This document shows positions 9,280 to 18,338 of a DNA stretch of 64,000 bases, in pieces. The translations under genes were made by a program, and so were the position numbers. Position 1 is the stretch's first letter; the number at the start of each line of letters is the position of its first letter. Where the stretch lies: the NCBI RefSeq assembly GCF_000472965.1, contig NZ_AXAU01000011.1, positions 176,373 to 240,372 of the forward strand, written 5' to 3'. Source of the stretch: Bradyrhizobium murdochi (GTDB lineage: Bacteria > Pseudomonadota > Alphaproteobacteria > Rhizobiales > Xanthobacteraceae). The notes under the pieces were generated by a model, which made no database searches, was not told the DNA's origin, and saw only the letters and a program-made list of their open reading frames with translations.

Positions 9280-9494
9280 GCAGATGCATGTAGCCTGTGA
9301 GCCCTGCCAAGAAAAGGACGCGATACCGGATTATTTGTCATCGCTTGTTATGAGTTTCATTGATTTGACGGCGCTGATGCCGAGCGGCTCTGCGCACGTC
9401 GCCGTGACGGAGAAGCATTCTTTCGCGGACGATGGGGCCAAATGTTTGCCCTGCGGCCCTGCCATCACCGCCTATTTCGCGAAATTGCCCGATT

Positions 9495-9569
9495 GCAGGG
9501 GCCGAATCCCCTGCTATACCGCTGCTTTCCCGCTTACCTGCGCTCGTTCGCAGGAGTGAGCTTTAGGAG
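9495..9569 (+). promoter_or_regulatory. Structured thrS leader with an anticodon-like hairpin
   Basis: Two perfect hairpins precede thrS: GCAGGGG-CCGAAT-CCCCTGC (9495-9514) and CCTGCG-CTCGTT-CGCAGG (9537-9554). A single-stranded stretch and AGGAG (9565-9569) follow. The second loop holds C-U-C-G-U-U, with the CGU seen in the tRNA-Thr(CGU) anticodon. E. coli thrS is autorepressed by ThrRS binding such a mimic just upstream of the SD. A weak promoter-like TTGCAG-N16-TATACC overlaps the first hairpin, so that hairpin may not be in the mRNA. Confidence 0.4.
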
Positions 9570-9575
9570 ATGCCA

Positions 9576-11618
9576 ATGCCTGACAGCAATGCACCCGCAT
9601 CGGGGTTCCAATTTGGCCTTGCGAATTTGAAACCGGCCGAACCCGTGCAAAAAATCACCCTTACCTTCCCCGACGGCGCGAAGCGCGACTTCGCCAAGGA
9701 CATCACCGGGCTCGACGTCGCCAAGGGCATATCGCCCTCGCTCGCCAAGCGCACGGTCGCGATGGCGCTGGACGGCGTGCTCGCCGATCTCAACGATCCG
9801 ATTTCGCGCGATGCGAAGATCGAACTCATCAGCCGTGAAGACCCGCGCGCGCTCGAACTGATCCGGCACGACTGCGCGCATGTGCTGGCCGAAGCGGTGC
9901 AGTCGCTGTGGCCGGGCACGCAGGTCACGATCGGCCCGGTGATCGAGAACGGCTTCTATTACGACTTCTTCCGCAACGAGCCGTTCACGCCGGAAGATTT
10001 CGCGGCGATCGAAAAGCGGATGCGCGAGATCATCGCGCGCGACAAGCCCTTCACGAAGGAAGTCTGGGATCGCGAAAAGACCAAGCAGGTGTTCCGCGAC
10101 AAAGGCGAGGCCTTCAAGGTCGAGCTGGTCGACACCATTCCCGGCGACGAGCCGATCAAGATCTATTTCCAGGGCGACTGGTTCGATCTGTGCCGCGGGC
10201 CGCACATGAACTCGACCGGCAAGATCGGCAACGCGTTCAAGCTGATGAAGGTGGCAGGCGCCTATTGGCGCGGCGACGCCAACAACCCGATGCTGACGCG
10301 CATCTACGGCACGGCGTTCGCCAAGCAGGAAGAGCTCGACGCCTACCTCAAGCAGATCGAGGAAGCCGAGAAGCGCGACCACCGCAAGCTCGGCCGCGAG
10401 CTCGATCTCTTCCACTTCCAGGAGGAAGGCCCCGGCGTGGTGTTCTGGCACCCGAAGGGCTGGACCATCTTCCAGGCGCTGATTGCCTATATGCGCCGCC
10501 GGTTGACCGGCGACTATGACGAGGTCAACGCGCCGCAGATCCTCGACAAGGCGCTGTGGGAAACCTCGGGCCATTGGGACTGGTACCGCGAGAACATGTT
10601 TGCGGCGCAATCGGCCGGCGACGAGGCGGAGGATAAGCGCTGGTTTGCGCTGAAGCCGATGAACTGCCCCGGCCATGTGCAGATCTTCAAGCACGGCCTG
10701 AAGAGCTACCGCGACCTGCCGTTGCGTCTCGCCGAGTTCGGTGTGGTGCATCGCTACGAGCCTTCGGGCGCGATGCACGGCCTGATGCGCGTGCGCGGTT
10801 TTACACAAGACGACGCACACGTATTCTGTACTGAGGCGCAACTTGCTGACGAGTGTCTGAAGATCAACGAGCTGATCCTGTCGACCTACGCCGATTTCGG
10901 CTTCGACGGCGAGCTCACCGTAAAACTCTCGACCCGGCCGGAGAAGCGCGTCGGCACCGACGAGATGTGGGATCATGCCGAGCGCGTGATGGCCACCGTG
11001 CTGGCGGAAATCCAGGCCAGCGGCAGCAACCGCATCAAGACCGCGATCAACCCCGGCGAAGGCGCGTTCTACGGGCCGAAGTTCGAATATGTGCTGCGCG
11101 ACGCCATCGGCCGCGACTGGCAATGCGGCACCACGCAGGTCGACTTCAACCTGCCGGAACGGTTCGGCGCGTTCTATATCGATGCCGACGGCTCGAAGAA
11201 GGCGCCGGTGATGGTCCATCGCGCGATCTGCGGCTCGATGGAGCGTTTCATCGGCATCCTGATCGAGCACTTTGCCGGCAATTTCCCGCTCTGGCTGGCG
11301 CCGACCCAGGTCGTGGTGACGACCATCACCTCCGAAGGCGACGAATACGCCAAGGTGGTCGCGGCTGCCGCGCGGCGGGCCGGCCTGCGTGTCGAGATCG
11401 ACTTGCGCAACGAGAAGATCAACTACAAGGTCCGCGAGCACTCGCTGGCGAAAATCCCTGCCCTGCTCGTCGTCGGCAAGAAGGAAGCCGAGACCCATTC
11501 GGTCTCGATCCGCCGGCTCGGCAGCGACGGACAGAAGGTGATGCCGACCGCCGAGGCGCTGGCCGCCCTCGTCGAGGAAGCGACACCGCCGGACGTGAAG
11601 CGGGCGCGGGCGTCTTAG
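9576..11618 (+). CDS. thrS: Threonine--tRNA ligase
   Basis: A 680-residue class II synthetase that charges tRNA-Thr in the cytoplasm. In order: TGS domain (about 25-85), editing/SAD domain with the HxxxH zinc motif (HDCAH near 98), later its second zinc pair region (FDLCRGPH), catalytic core with the zinc Cys in MNCPGHVQIF, motif 2 region VHRYEPSGAMHGLMRVRGFTQDD, GTTQVDFNLPERF, and an anticodon-binding domain from about 580. AGGAG at 9565-9569 touches the ATG at 9570 but is spaced six bases from the ATG at 9576, so the latter is the better start. The leader may form an autoregulatory operator. Confidence 0.97.
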   Translation: MPDSNAPASGFQFGLANLKPAEPVQKITLTFPDGAKRDFAKDITGLDVAKGISPSLAKRTVAMALDGVLADLNDPISRDAKIELISREDPRALELIRHDCAHVLAEAVQSLWPGTQVTIGPVIENGFYYDFFRNEPFTPEDFAAIEKRMREIIARDKPFTKEVWDREKTKQVFRDKGEAFKVELVDTIPGDEPIKIYFQGDWFDLCRGPHMNSTGKIGNAFKLMKVAGAYWRGDANNPMLTRIYGTAFAKQEELDAYLKQIEEAEKRDHRKLGRELDLFHFQEEGPGVVFWHPKGWTIFQALIAYMRRRLTGDYDEVNAPQILDKALWETSGHWDWYRENMFAAQSAGDEAEDKRWFALKPMNCPGHVQIFKHGLKSYRDLPLRLAEFGVVHRYEPSGAMHGLMRVRGFTQDDAHVFCTEAQLADECLKINELILSTYADFGFDGELTVKLSTRPEKRVGTDEMWDHAERVMATVLAEIQASGSNRIKTAINPGEGAFYGPKFEYVLRDAIGRDWQCGTTQVDFNLPERFGAFYIDADGSKKAPVMVHRAICGSMERFIGILIEHFAGNFPLWLAPTQVVVTTITSEGDEYAKVVAAAARRAGLRVEIDLRNEKINYKVREHSLAKIPALLVVGKKEAETHSVSIRRLGSDGQKVMPTAEALAALVEEATPPDVKRARAS

Positions 11619-11785
11619 GAAGAAAACGTGTGGAGCGGATCATGTTTCCGCTCCCATACTTCCACGCGAGCAACCAACACATCGAGTTGTTTGCCCTCGG
11701 GTGAATTAGCCCGTGCATTAATCAGTCCCTCAATCTCTTTGAGGGCTCGGCGATACTCGCGGTCAGATTTGATCGGTCTGTGCAC
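11615..11785 (-). pseudogene. Truncated HigA-type antitoxin fragment (COG5499-like N-terminal part)
   Basis: A 56-codon reverse-strand frame starting at GTG 11785 and ending within the thrS stop codon. It reads MHRPIKSDREYRRALKEI, then EGLINARANSPEGKQLDVLV and ARVEVWERKHDPL, the N-terminal domain pattern of HigA-like antitoxins (RPIKTEADY..AL.EIE.L ... GTPEGDRLDVL..LVEAYE..H.PI). Full-length members continue into a helix-turn-helix of about 60 residues; here a short unrelated tail and a stop follow. No HigB-type toxin was recognised beside it. Probably the eroded remnant of a toxin-antitoxin locus. Confidence 0.6.
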
Positions 11786-11911
11786 GATTGAAGGCTCAAG
11801 GCAATGAGTGTGCGGTTCATACTATCACAATCGGTCTAAATTGGCTTCCATACGCTTCGTCGCTCACCTATCTGCGTGGTAGAAATTCCTAGATCTACGA
11901 AAGAGAGCCTT

Positions 11912-12475
11912 GTGCGCGACGCCATCGAACTCCTGAAAATCCGCCGCTCGGTCAAGCCCCGCGAGATGAGGGGGCCCGGCCCGACGCCAAGCGAACTTGA
12001 GACCATCCTGACCATCGGCGCGCGGGTGCCGGACCACGGCAAGCTGACGCCGTGGCGCTTCATCGTGTTCGAGGGCGACGCCTGCGCGCGGGCCGGAGAC
12101 GTCATTGCCAAGGTCTTCGCGAAGAAGAATCCGTCTGCTTCTACCGCCGACATCGAGGTCGAGAAACGCCGGCTGATGGACGCGCCGCTGGTGATCGCCG
12201 TGGTTAGCTTTACAAAGCCGCATCCCAAGGTGCCGGCGTGGGAGCAGGAACTGTCCGCGGGTGCCAGCGCGATGAACATCGTCACCGCCGCCACCGCGCT
12301 CGGTTATGGCGCCTGCTGGCTGACCGGCTGGTTCGCCTTCGACCGCGACGTGCTCGACGGGCTCGGGCTGAAGGTGGATGAAAAACTCGTCGGCTTCATT
12401 CATATCGGCACGCCGTCGAAGCCGGCAGAGGATCGCCCTCGCCCGGCGTTGTCCGATATCGTGACGCGGTTTTAA
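11912..12475 (+). CDS. YdjA-like nitroreductase family protein
   Basis: 187 residues, the usual size for the small NAD(P)H-dependent FMN nitroreductases. The GTG at 11912 is preferred: AAGAGAG precedes it and the product then begins MRDAIELLKIRRSV, matching the start of E. coli YdjA. Flavin-site features are RRS at the N-terminus, APVPDHGKLTPWRF-like GARVPDHGKLTPWRFIVF, the helix around SAGASAMNIVTAATALGYG, and ACWLTGW. It probably acts as a homodimer in the cytoplasm; substrate unknown. Monocistronic, followed by a palindromic repeat. Confidence 0.85.
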   Translation: MRDAIELLKIRRSVKPREMRGPGPTPSELETILTIGARVPDHGKLTPWRFIVFEGDACARAGDVIAKVFAKKNPSASTADIEVEKRRLMDAPLVIAVVSFTKPHPKVPAWEQELSAGASAMNIVTAATALGYGACWLTGWFAFDRDVLDGLGLKVDEKLVGFIHIGTPSKPAEDRPRPALSDIVTRF

Positions 12476-12484
12476 GACTCCCTT

Positions 12485-12597
12485 GTCATTGCCGGGCGCC
12501 TGTCCCCGACCTGATCGGGGATGACCCGGCAATCCATCGCTCGTGAGAAGATTCTTGCGAAGAAGATGGATGCCCGGGTCAAAGCCCGGGCATGACG
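12485..12597. repeat. Intergenic palindromic repeat (GTCATTGCCGGGCG family)
   Basis: Two nested inverted units: TCCCCGACCTGATCGGGGA and ATGCCCGGGTCAAAGCCCGGGCAT. The outer ends GTCATTGCCGGG and CCCGGGCATGAC pair imperfectly. It is the REP/BIME-like type common in bradyrhizobial genomes and lies between convergent genes, so it may also end transcription. Confidence 0.7.
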
Positions 12598-12610
12598 AGT
12601 TGGTATCACC

Positions 12611-15091
12611 TCACGCCGCCTTCGAAGCGCGGGCGCTAAAACCGGACAGCAACGCCTTCAGTTCGGATGCCGGCTTCGCTGCGCCGAACAAGAAGCCCTG
12701 CACCTCGTTACAGCCTTCGGCGCGCAGCCAGTCGAGCTGGTCCACGGTCTCGACGCCTTCGGCCGTCGTGGTGATGTTCAGGCTGCGGCCGAGGCCGGAG
12801 ATGGCGCGCACGATCGCAACACAGTCGGTCCGCTCGACGAGGTCCTTCACGAACGAGCGGTCAATCTTGATCTTGTCGAACGGAAAGCTCCTGAGATAGC
12901 TCAGGCTCGAATAGCCGGTGCCGAAGTCGTCCATCGATATGCTGACGCCGAGCTCGCGGAGCTGATGCAGGATCGCCAGATTGGCTTCGGTTTCGGCCAG
13001 GAAGACCGATTCGGTGATCTCGAGTTCGAGCCGGCGCGGCGACAGGCCGGAATGCGCCAGCGCCGAAATCACCGCCTGAACCAGATTGCGGCTGCGAAAC
13101 TGGACCGGCGACAGATTGACGGCGACCTTGACGTCCTCCGGCCAGTTCACCGCTTCGGAACAGGCTTCGCGAAGCACCCACTCGCCGAGCGCCACGATCA
13201 ATCCGATATCCTCGGCGACCGGAATGAAATCGCCCGGAGAAATCATGCCCTTTCCCGGATGACGCCAGCGCAACAGCGATTCGAACCCGCTGATCCGATT
13301 GGCCGAGATATCCACCAGCGGCTGATAGTGCAGTTCGAATTCGCCACTGGCGAAGGCACGGCGTAGGTCGCGCTCCATATCGCGGCGCCTCTGCGCCTGC
13401 CGGTCCATCTCGCGCTCGAAGAAGCGGTGGACGCCGCCGCCATCGGACTTCGCCCGGTAGAGCGCCATGTCGGCGTTGCGTATCAATTCCTCGCAGCTCG
13501 TGCCATCGCCGGGCGATAGCGCAATGCCGACGCTGGCGCCGACAACCACCTCGATGCCGTCAAGGTCATAGCGCGCGCTCAACACGCCGATCAGCCGGTC
13601 GGCGAAATCGCTCACGTCGTTCGGCGATACCTCGGAGACCAGCACAATGGCGAATTCGTCACCGCCAAGCCGCGCGGCGAGATTGTCGCCACGCACTTCG
13701 GATTTCAGCCGCTCGGCCACCTGCTTCAGCAGGCGGTCACCCATCGGATGACCGAATGAATCGTTGACGTTCTTGAACAGGTCGAGATCGACGCACAGCA
13801 CCGCCACGCGCTTGTTGCCGGACGCCCGCTCCAGGGCCTGGCAAAGGCGCTCTTGATAGAAGTCGCGGTTAGGCAGGTTGGTCAGGCCGTCATGATGGGC
13901 CATGTGGGCAATTCGTGCCTCCACCTCGCGGCGCTCGGTGATATCGACCACAGCGACCAGATAGCCGTCACGCCCGTCGAAGGCGACGCGCCGCCCAAAC
14001 GTCAGCACATGGATTTCGCTGCCGTCGGCCTTGAGATGCCGCCAGTCGCGGCTCGAATTGTAGACATCGCCGACTTGCTGCAGCGCCTGGCTGTGGCTTG
14101 CCCATTCGTCCTCCGGCCAGATTTGACGAAGTTGCATCTGCAGGAAGGTTTCGCGGGGATAACCATAATGCCGTACGGCCGCGTCGTTGACGTTCAGGAA
14201 CTGGGTCGTTTCGGCATCAAACACCCACATCGGCATCGGATTGTTGTCGAACAGCAGGCGGAATGAAACCTCGCTCCGCTTCAGCGCCGTGACGTCGGAA
14301 ACCGTTAGCGACAGCATGTCGCCGAATGCCGTCACGCCCAGTCGCAGGCAGCGGTCCTCACTGTTGATTTCGATCTGACCACCATTGCCGCTGGCGATGA
14401 TGCCGCGCAGACGCTCGGTCACCTCCGGCGCGCATAACAGGTTTCCGCCCGCACCGAGCCTGCGCCACAACAATTCCGTCGACGACTTCCGCAGCAGCCG
14501 CGCGGCGCCCTCATTGAGATGGACGATCTGGAAATCGGACGGCTGCCCGTCCGCATCGCGAATAGCCGCCAGCGATAGCACGCCCTCGTCGGTCGCGGAG
14601 AAGATCGTGTCCAGCAGGTTGATTTGCGCGTCGCGCTCGTTGACGTAGGCGCCGACCAGAGTGGTACCCCAGCGTGACGACGTCGGCAGCGCCAGCACGT
14701 CATAGGTCCGAACCAGCCCATCGCGCACGCAATGCGCCGTGGCGAGGTACGGACGACCGTTCTGCAGCGCGTTGGATGCCGCCTCGCCGAGCGCGGTCGC
14801 GCAATCGGGCGGCAATGCACTTAAGGAAATGTCCCAGCGAGCATCAGCCAGCCATTGCTGGACGTAACGGCCGGTATGCAAGACAGCGAGCGTGTCGTTG
14901 TCGCTCCGCAGCAGCACGATGTGATCCGCCAGCCGGCCGAGGCTGCCGAGCATGACATCTTCATAGCATGGCAGCCTGTCGCCCGGACGCAATGCGGCGT
15001 GCCATTTGCGCTTCAGGACCGGGACGTCGGCGAACATCGCGGTGTTGAATTTCTCTGACGTTTTTTTCGACGATTTGTTGGCCGCAACCAT
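12611..15091 (-). CDS. PAS-GGDEF-EAL cyclic-di-GMP signalling protein
   Basis: About 826 residues from the ATG at 15091 (AGGGCAGG upstream). An N-terminal sensor-like region is followed by two PAS-type modules; the second spans about 275-395 (RLLFDNNPMPMWVFD to AVVDITERR). The GGDEF domain (about 405-565) has an intact RLGGDEFAIV active site, so cyclase activity is possible. The EAL domain (about 580-815) keeps the metal and base residues in NLSPVQF, MDDFGTGYSSL and EGVE, but its signature reads ESL in place of EAL, with the key Glu kept. No membrane segment is seen, so it is cytoplasmic. It could make or degrade c-di-GMP; the balance cannot be read. Confidence 0.92.
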   Translation of the reverse strand: MVAANKSSKKTSEKFNTAMFADVPVLKRKWHAALRPGDRLPCYEDVMLGSLGRLADHIVLLRSDNDTLAVLHTGRYVQQWLADARWDISLSALPPDCATALGEAASNALQNGRPYLATAHCVRDGLVRTYDVLALPTSSRWGTTLVGAYVNERDAQINLLDTIFSATDEGVLSLAAIRDADGQPSDFQIVHLNEGAARLLRKSSTELLWRRLGAGGNLLCAPEVTERLRGIIASGNGGQIEINSEDRCLRLGVTAFGDMLSLTVSDVTALKRSEVSFRLLFDNNPMPMWVFDAETTQFLNVNDAAVRHYGYPRETFLQMQLRQIWPEDEWASHSQALQQVGDVYNSSRDWRHLKADGSEIHVLTFGRRVAFDGRDGYLVAVVDITERREVEARIAHMAHHDGLTNLPNRDFYQERLCQALERASGNKRVAVLCVDLDLFKNVNDSFGHPMGDRLLKQVAERLKSEVRGDNLAARLGGDEFAIVLVSEVSPNDVSDFADRLIGVLSARYDLDGIEVVVGASVGIALSPGDGTSCEELIRNADMALYRAKSDGGGVHRFFEREMDRQAQRRRDMERDLRRAFASGEFELHYQPLVDISANRISGFESLLRWRHPGKGMISPGDFIPVAEDIGLIVALGEWVLREACSEAVNWPEDVKVAVNLSPVQFRSRNLVQAVISALAHSGLSPRRLELEITESVFLAETEANLAILHQLRELGVSISMDDFGTGYSSLSYLRSFPFDKIKIDRSFVKDLVERTDCVAIVRAISGLGRSLNITTTAEGVETVDQLDWLRAEGCNEVQGFLFGAAKPASELKALLSGFSARASKAA

Positions 15092-15256
15092 GACCTGCCC
15101 TGCTACGCGCACTCAATCCCGCGGCATCCAATGCAGCCGGGTTTAAGGCCGTGTAAAAATTGCAGCAGCGGTACGCCGATATGGCGATTATGACAGTTTT
15201 AAATTGCGCGATGGTTAGTCGGCATTAGAGACTATGACAGTCAAACGCGCAAACGG

Positions 15257-16345
15257 TCAGCGCGCCACGACCTCGACCTCGCCGTCGACGCCGTTGACGA
15301 CGTTGAAGGAGCGCTCGAACACCTTGCCTTCGTTCTTGGCAATCGCCCGGTACTCGCCTTCGGACAGCACCACACGCGGAAACGCGCCGATCGATTCCTT
15401 GATGACGTCGCCGCCCGGCGTGATCACCGACCATGCGGTGTTGGCGAGCGCCTCGCCGCCCCTGTCGCTGACCAGCTTCAGCGTAATCACCGCCGCGCGG
15501 TGGGAGACGGTCACGTCCGTCAGCTTGCTGGCCTGGACGCGGATGTCGGAACGCACCACCGAATTGGCATCGCCATAGTTGGAGATGATGTAGTAGGTAC
15601 CCTCCGGTAGCAGCGCGACGTCGCCCGCGGCGACGTTCGGAAGCAGCGGGGTGCGTTCGGAGCCTTCGAATTGGCTGCCCTTGTAGATCGCGAACGAGAT
15701 CTGGTTAGGAGGAATCTTGCTGGTGCCGACGCGGCCTTCGATGCGCAGTCCGCCGGCCGGAAGCACGAAAGCCACGCGGTCCGTCTCGGCTTTCAGGCTC
15801 ACCGCCCGCACCGCGCTGACCAGGCCGAGAGCCACATGAACGACGTAATTGCCGGGCGGGAGCACGATGTTCGGGGTCGCGCCGCGCTCCTCGCGGATCA
15901 GCTTGAACGTGCCGGTATCGTCGGGCTTGTCGGCAAATACCCGCCACACCAGTCCGCCGTTGATGACAGGCAGATCCTTGCCGTAGCGCGCCGTCAGCGA
16001 TAGCACCCCCTGACCTGCAGTGGCCGCACCCGGCGGCGGTACCACCGGCGGCACGGCGGTGACTTGTGGCTGAACGATGGTCGGCTGGTTCAGCGGCGCG
16101 GGAAGCGGTGGAATCGCCCCCGTCCCCGATGGCGGCGCCAGATTCATGGCAGGCCCGGTCTGAGTGTCCGGAACCACGGCGGGCGGCACCGGTGGCGGGC
16201 GGTCCGAGAACCACTGGGCCGAGACCGGGGCTGGAAGAAGCAAAGCAACCAGCGTGAAGGCGACCGCCAGCGCCGGAAAAGGCCGTCTGCCCCGCCCGCA
16301 TCCTACGATACCGTTGCCGCCCGAAATCATCGCCATGCTTTTCAC
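15257..16345 (-). CDS. Secreted protein with repeated beta-sandwich-like segments
   Basis: About 362 residues. A signal peptide (LAVAFTLVALLLPAPVSAQ, cleavage near 44) is followed by a Pro-rich linker (50-105). Then come three stretches of similar look, each ending with a xGxYxV/I strand: VLPPGNYVVHVALG, LLPEGTYYIISNYG and VLSEGEYRAIAKNEG. This suggests tandem beta-sandwich modules, as in carboxypeptidase-regulatory-like domains. The start is uncertain: GTG at 16345 or ATG at 16336. A periplasmic or outer-membrane-associated structural role is likely; function unknown. Divergent from the patatin gene. Confidence 0.75.
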   Translation of the reverse strand: MKSMAMISGGNGIVGCGRGRRPFPALAVAFTLVALLLPAPVSAQWFSDRPPPVPPAVVPDTQTGPAMNLAPPSGTGAIPPLPAPLNQPTIVQPQVTAVPPVVPPPGAATAGQGVLSLTARYGKDLPVINGGLVWRVFADKPDDTGTFKLIREERGATPNIVLPPGNYVVHVALGLVSAVRAVSLKAETDRVAFVLPAGGLRIEGRVGTSKIPPNQISFAIYKGSQFEGSERTPLLPNVAAGDVALLPEGTYYIISNYGDANSVVRSDIRVQASKLTDVTVSHRAAVITLKLVSDRGGEALANTAWSVITPGGDVIKESIGAFPRVVLSEGEYRAIAKNEGKVFERSFNVVNGVDGEVEVVAR

Positions 16346-16565
16346 TTAAAACGCGGCAAATTCAAGCCTTCGTGGCCGAAGTTTGGCGAGCGGCGCTAGC
16401 TGGCGGAACCCGCACCGAGACCCAATGTTAATCCAGCGGTCGTGGTCCAGTCACATTCCCTGCCTAGGCCGGCATTCGCCGGGCATAAACCATGCATCCG
16501 GATTGGAATGGACAATTCTGGCGCGGCGGCGCCGCGGCGGTTATCGTTGAAGCCGGAGAGCATGC

Positions 16566-17621
16566 GTGTTGGATAGCTGGATGGGCCGCGGCCAGAAAAG
16601 CGCCGATGCCCAAGACAAGGTAGGGCTCGGCAGTATCCGCCGGCCAGTGATCGGACTTGCGCTGGGTGGCGGCGCCGCACGCGGCTTTGCCCATATCGGC
16701 ATCGTCCGGACGCTGGTGGCTCACGGAATCATGCCCAACGTCGTGGTGGGAACGTCGATCGGTGCCGTGGTCGGCGGCGCTTTTGCTGCCGGACATCTCG
16801 ACACGCTGGAAGAATGGGCACGCAGCCTGCAGCCGCGAACGGTCCTCTCCTATCTCGATATCCGCCTGAACGGTTCGGGCCTGATCGGCGGCGCGAAGCT
16901 TGCGGCCCAACTGGAGGCGGCGCTCGGCCAAAGCCTGATCGAGGATCTGCCGGTGAAATTCGCCACCGTCGCTACCGAAGTGCGCACCGGCCACGAAATC
17001 TGGCTGACCCATGGCCCCATGGTGGACGCGATGCGCGCCTCTTACGCGCTGCCGGGAATATTCTCGCCGATCCTGGTTGGCGACCGCTGGCTGGTCGACG
17101 GCGCCCTGGTCAATCCGGTGCCGGTGTCGGCGGCGCGCGCGCTCGGCGCGGAAATCGTGATCGCTGCCAATCTTTCCAGCGACGTCTTCGCGCACGCCAC
17201 AACGGTCTATTCCCACGGCCCCACGCCGGGCGTCTCGGTCACAGTTATGCCGGAAGCGCTGCCCGAACCCGAGCCGCGCAAACGCGGCATCGGAAAATTC
17301 TTCTCCGCCGAGCGCACGATGAAGCGTGAATTCTTCGGCGGCGGCGGGCGGCCAGGCATCTCGTCGGTCATGGTCGATGCCTTCAACATCATGCAGGACC
17401 GCATCACCCGCGCTCGCCTTGCCGGCGATCCGCCGGACCTCCTGATCTCGCCCCGCGTCGGCAAGATCGGCTGGTTCGATTTTCATCGCGCTGACGATCT
17501 GATCGCTCACGGCGCGAAAGCGGCCGAGCGGGCGATCGACTCGATCCAGGAGGCGATCCATATCCTGGCGCCGCCACAGATCGACGCCGAGAAGGCGCTC
17601 GAAAAGCCCGACAAGGAATAG
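16566..17621 (+). CDS. Patatin-like phospholipase (RssA/NTE type)
   Basis: A 351-residue patatin-fold serine hydrolase that would cleave acyl chains from phospholipids. All catalytic parts are present: the glycine-rich oxyanion loop LGGGAARGFAHIG (about 33-45), the nucleophile elbow GTSIG (Ser near 64) and the catalytic Asp in VDGALVNPVP. The GTG at 16566 is preceded by GGAGAG. No signal peptide is seen; the N-terminal 25 residues are polar. The C-terminal 100 residues include a variable segment with GKFFSAERTMKREFFGGGG. Monocistronic. Confidence 0.9.
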   Translation: MLDSWMGRGQKSADAQDKVGLGSIRRPVIGLALGGGAARGFAHIGIVRTLVAHGIMPNVVVGTSIGAVVGGAFAAGHLDTLEEWARSLQPRTVLSYLDIRLNGSGLIGGAKLAAQLEAALGQSLIEDLPVKFATVATEVRTGHEIWLTHGPMVDAMRASYALPGIFSPILVGDRWLVDGALVNPVPVSAARALGAEIVIAANLSSDVFAHATTVYSHGPTPGVSVTVMPEALPEPEPRKRGIGKFFSAERTMKREFFGGGGRPGISSVMVDAFNIMQDRITRARLAGDPPDLLISPRVGKIGWFDFHRADDLIAHGAKAAERAIDSIQEAIHILAPPQIDAEKALEKPDKE

Positions 17622-17720
17622 CGTAGCGCTCTCAAACCAAGCATGCCCTCGGACGTGATCCGAGGGGGGTCACCGGTTCACGCCAAGAAGTTCACGCCAA
17701 GAAAACGCACCAAAACAAGC

Positions 17721-18149
17721 TCACGCCGTCTTGATGTAGTCGCGCAGCGCTTCCTGCTCGGCCTCATATTCCTGGACACGGCGCTTGACGATGTCGCCGA
17801 TCGATATCAGGCCAACCACCTTGCCCTCCTCGATAACGGGCAGATGCCTGAACTTGCCGAGCGTCATCATTTCCATGATCCCTGCGACGGTGTCGGACTG
17901 TCGGCAACTCACGACCTTGGTCGTCATGACCTCGCTGACCGGCTCCTCGAGCACCCTGGCGCCGCGCTCGCCCAACACACGGACAATATCGCGCTCCGAA
18001 AGGATCCCCTCCACGCGTCCCTGGTTCATCACCAGCACGGCGCCGATCTTGCGTTCGCCAAGGATCTTGATCGCGGCCGAAAGCTTGGCGTCCGGCTCGA
18101 TGCTCGTGATCTGATGGCCCTTGGTGTCGAGAATTGAACGTACCGTCAT
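17721..18149 (-). CDS. Tandem CBS-domain protein
   Basis: 142 residues made of two CBS motifs (about 8-60 and 75-130), the Bateman module that binds adenine nucleotides and acts as an energy sensor. Typical segments are IGAVLVMNQGRVEGILSERD and FRHLPVIEEGKVVGLISIGD. The ATG at 18149 has GGGAGG seven bases upstream; the longer open frame adds ten residues without an SD. Stand-alone CBS proteins of this length are common in alphaproteobacteria; their partners are mostly unknown. Just downstream is a TTCACGCCAAGA direct repeat (17676-17702). Confidence 0.88.
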   Translation of the reverse strand: MTVRSILDTKGHQITSIEPDAKLSAAIKILGERKIGAVLVMNQGRVEGILSERDIVRVLGERGARVLEEPVSEVMTTKVVSCRQSDTVAGIMEMMTLGKFRHLPVIEEGKVVGLISIGDIVKRRVQEYEAEQEALRDYIKTA

Positions 18150-18338
18150 TGTCGCCTCCCTGAATCCGTTCGTGCCCAAGGGGCCGGACTTGTTCGTGAG
18201 TCTTCAATCAACAGTTCCGCGCCGGTTTCGTCTCAAGGCGCGGTCTACAAGCGCGGCTGTCATCCATGGCAGCGGCATTGGCTTGCGTTACAACCAGTGC
18301 GGATGATGAATGAAATCGCCCCTCGCCGCAAGCGGCGA

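Noticed and set aside
9534..11498. 654-codon minus-strand frame
   Set aside because: Exact antisense of thrS, whose coding evidence is overwhelming; a high-GC shadow frame.
16498..16629. Short plus-strand frame beginning MHPDWNGQFW before the patatin gene
   Set aside because: No SD and it overlaps the patatin start out of frame; no sign of real coding.
18193..18218. EcfG-like promoter before the CBS gene
   Set aside because: GGAAC-N17-CGAA: the -10 has two mismatches from CGTT, too weak to claim.
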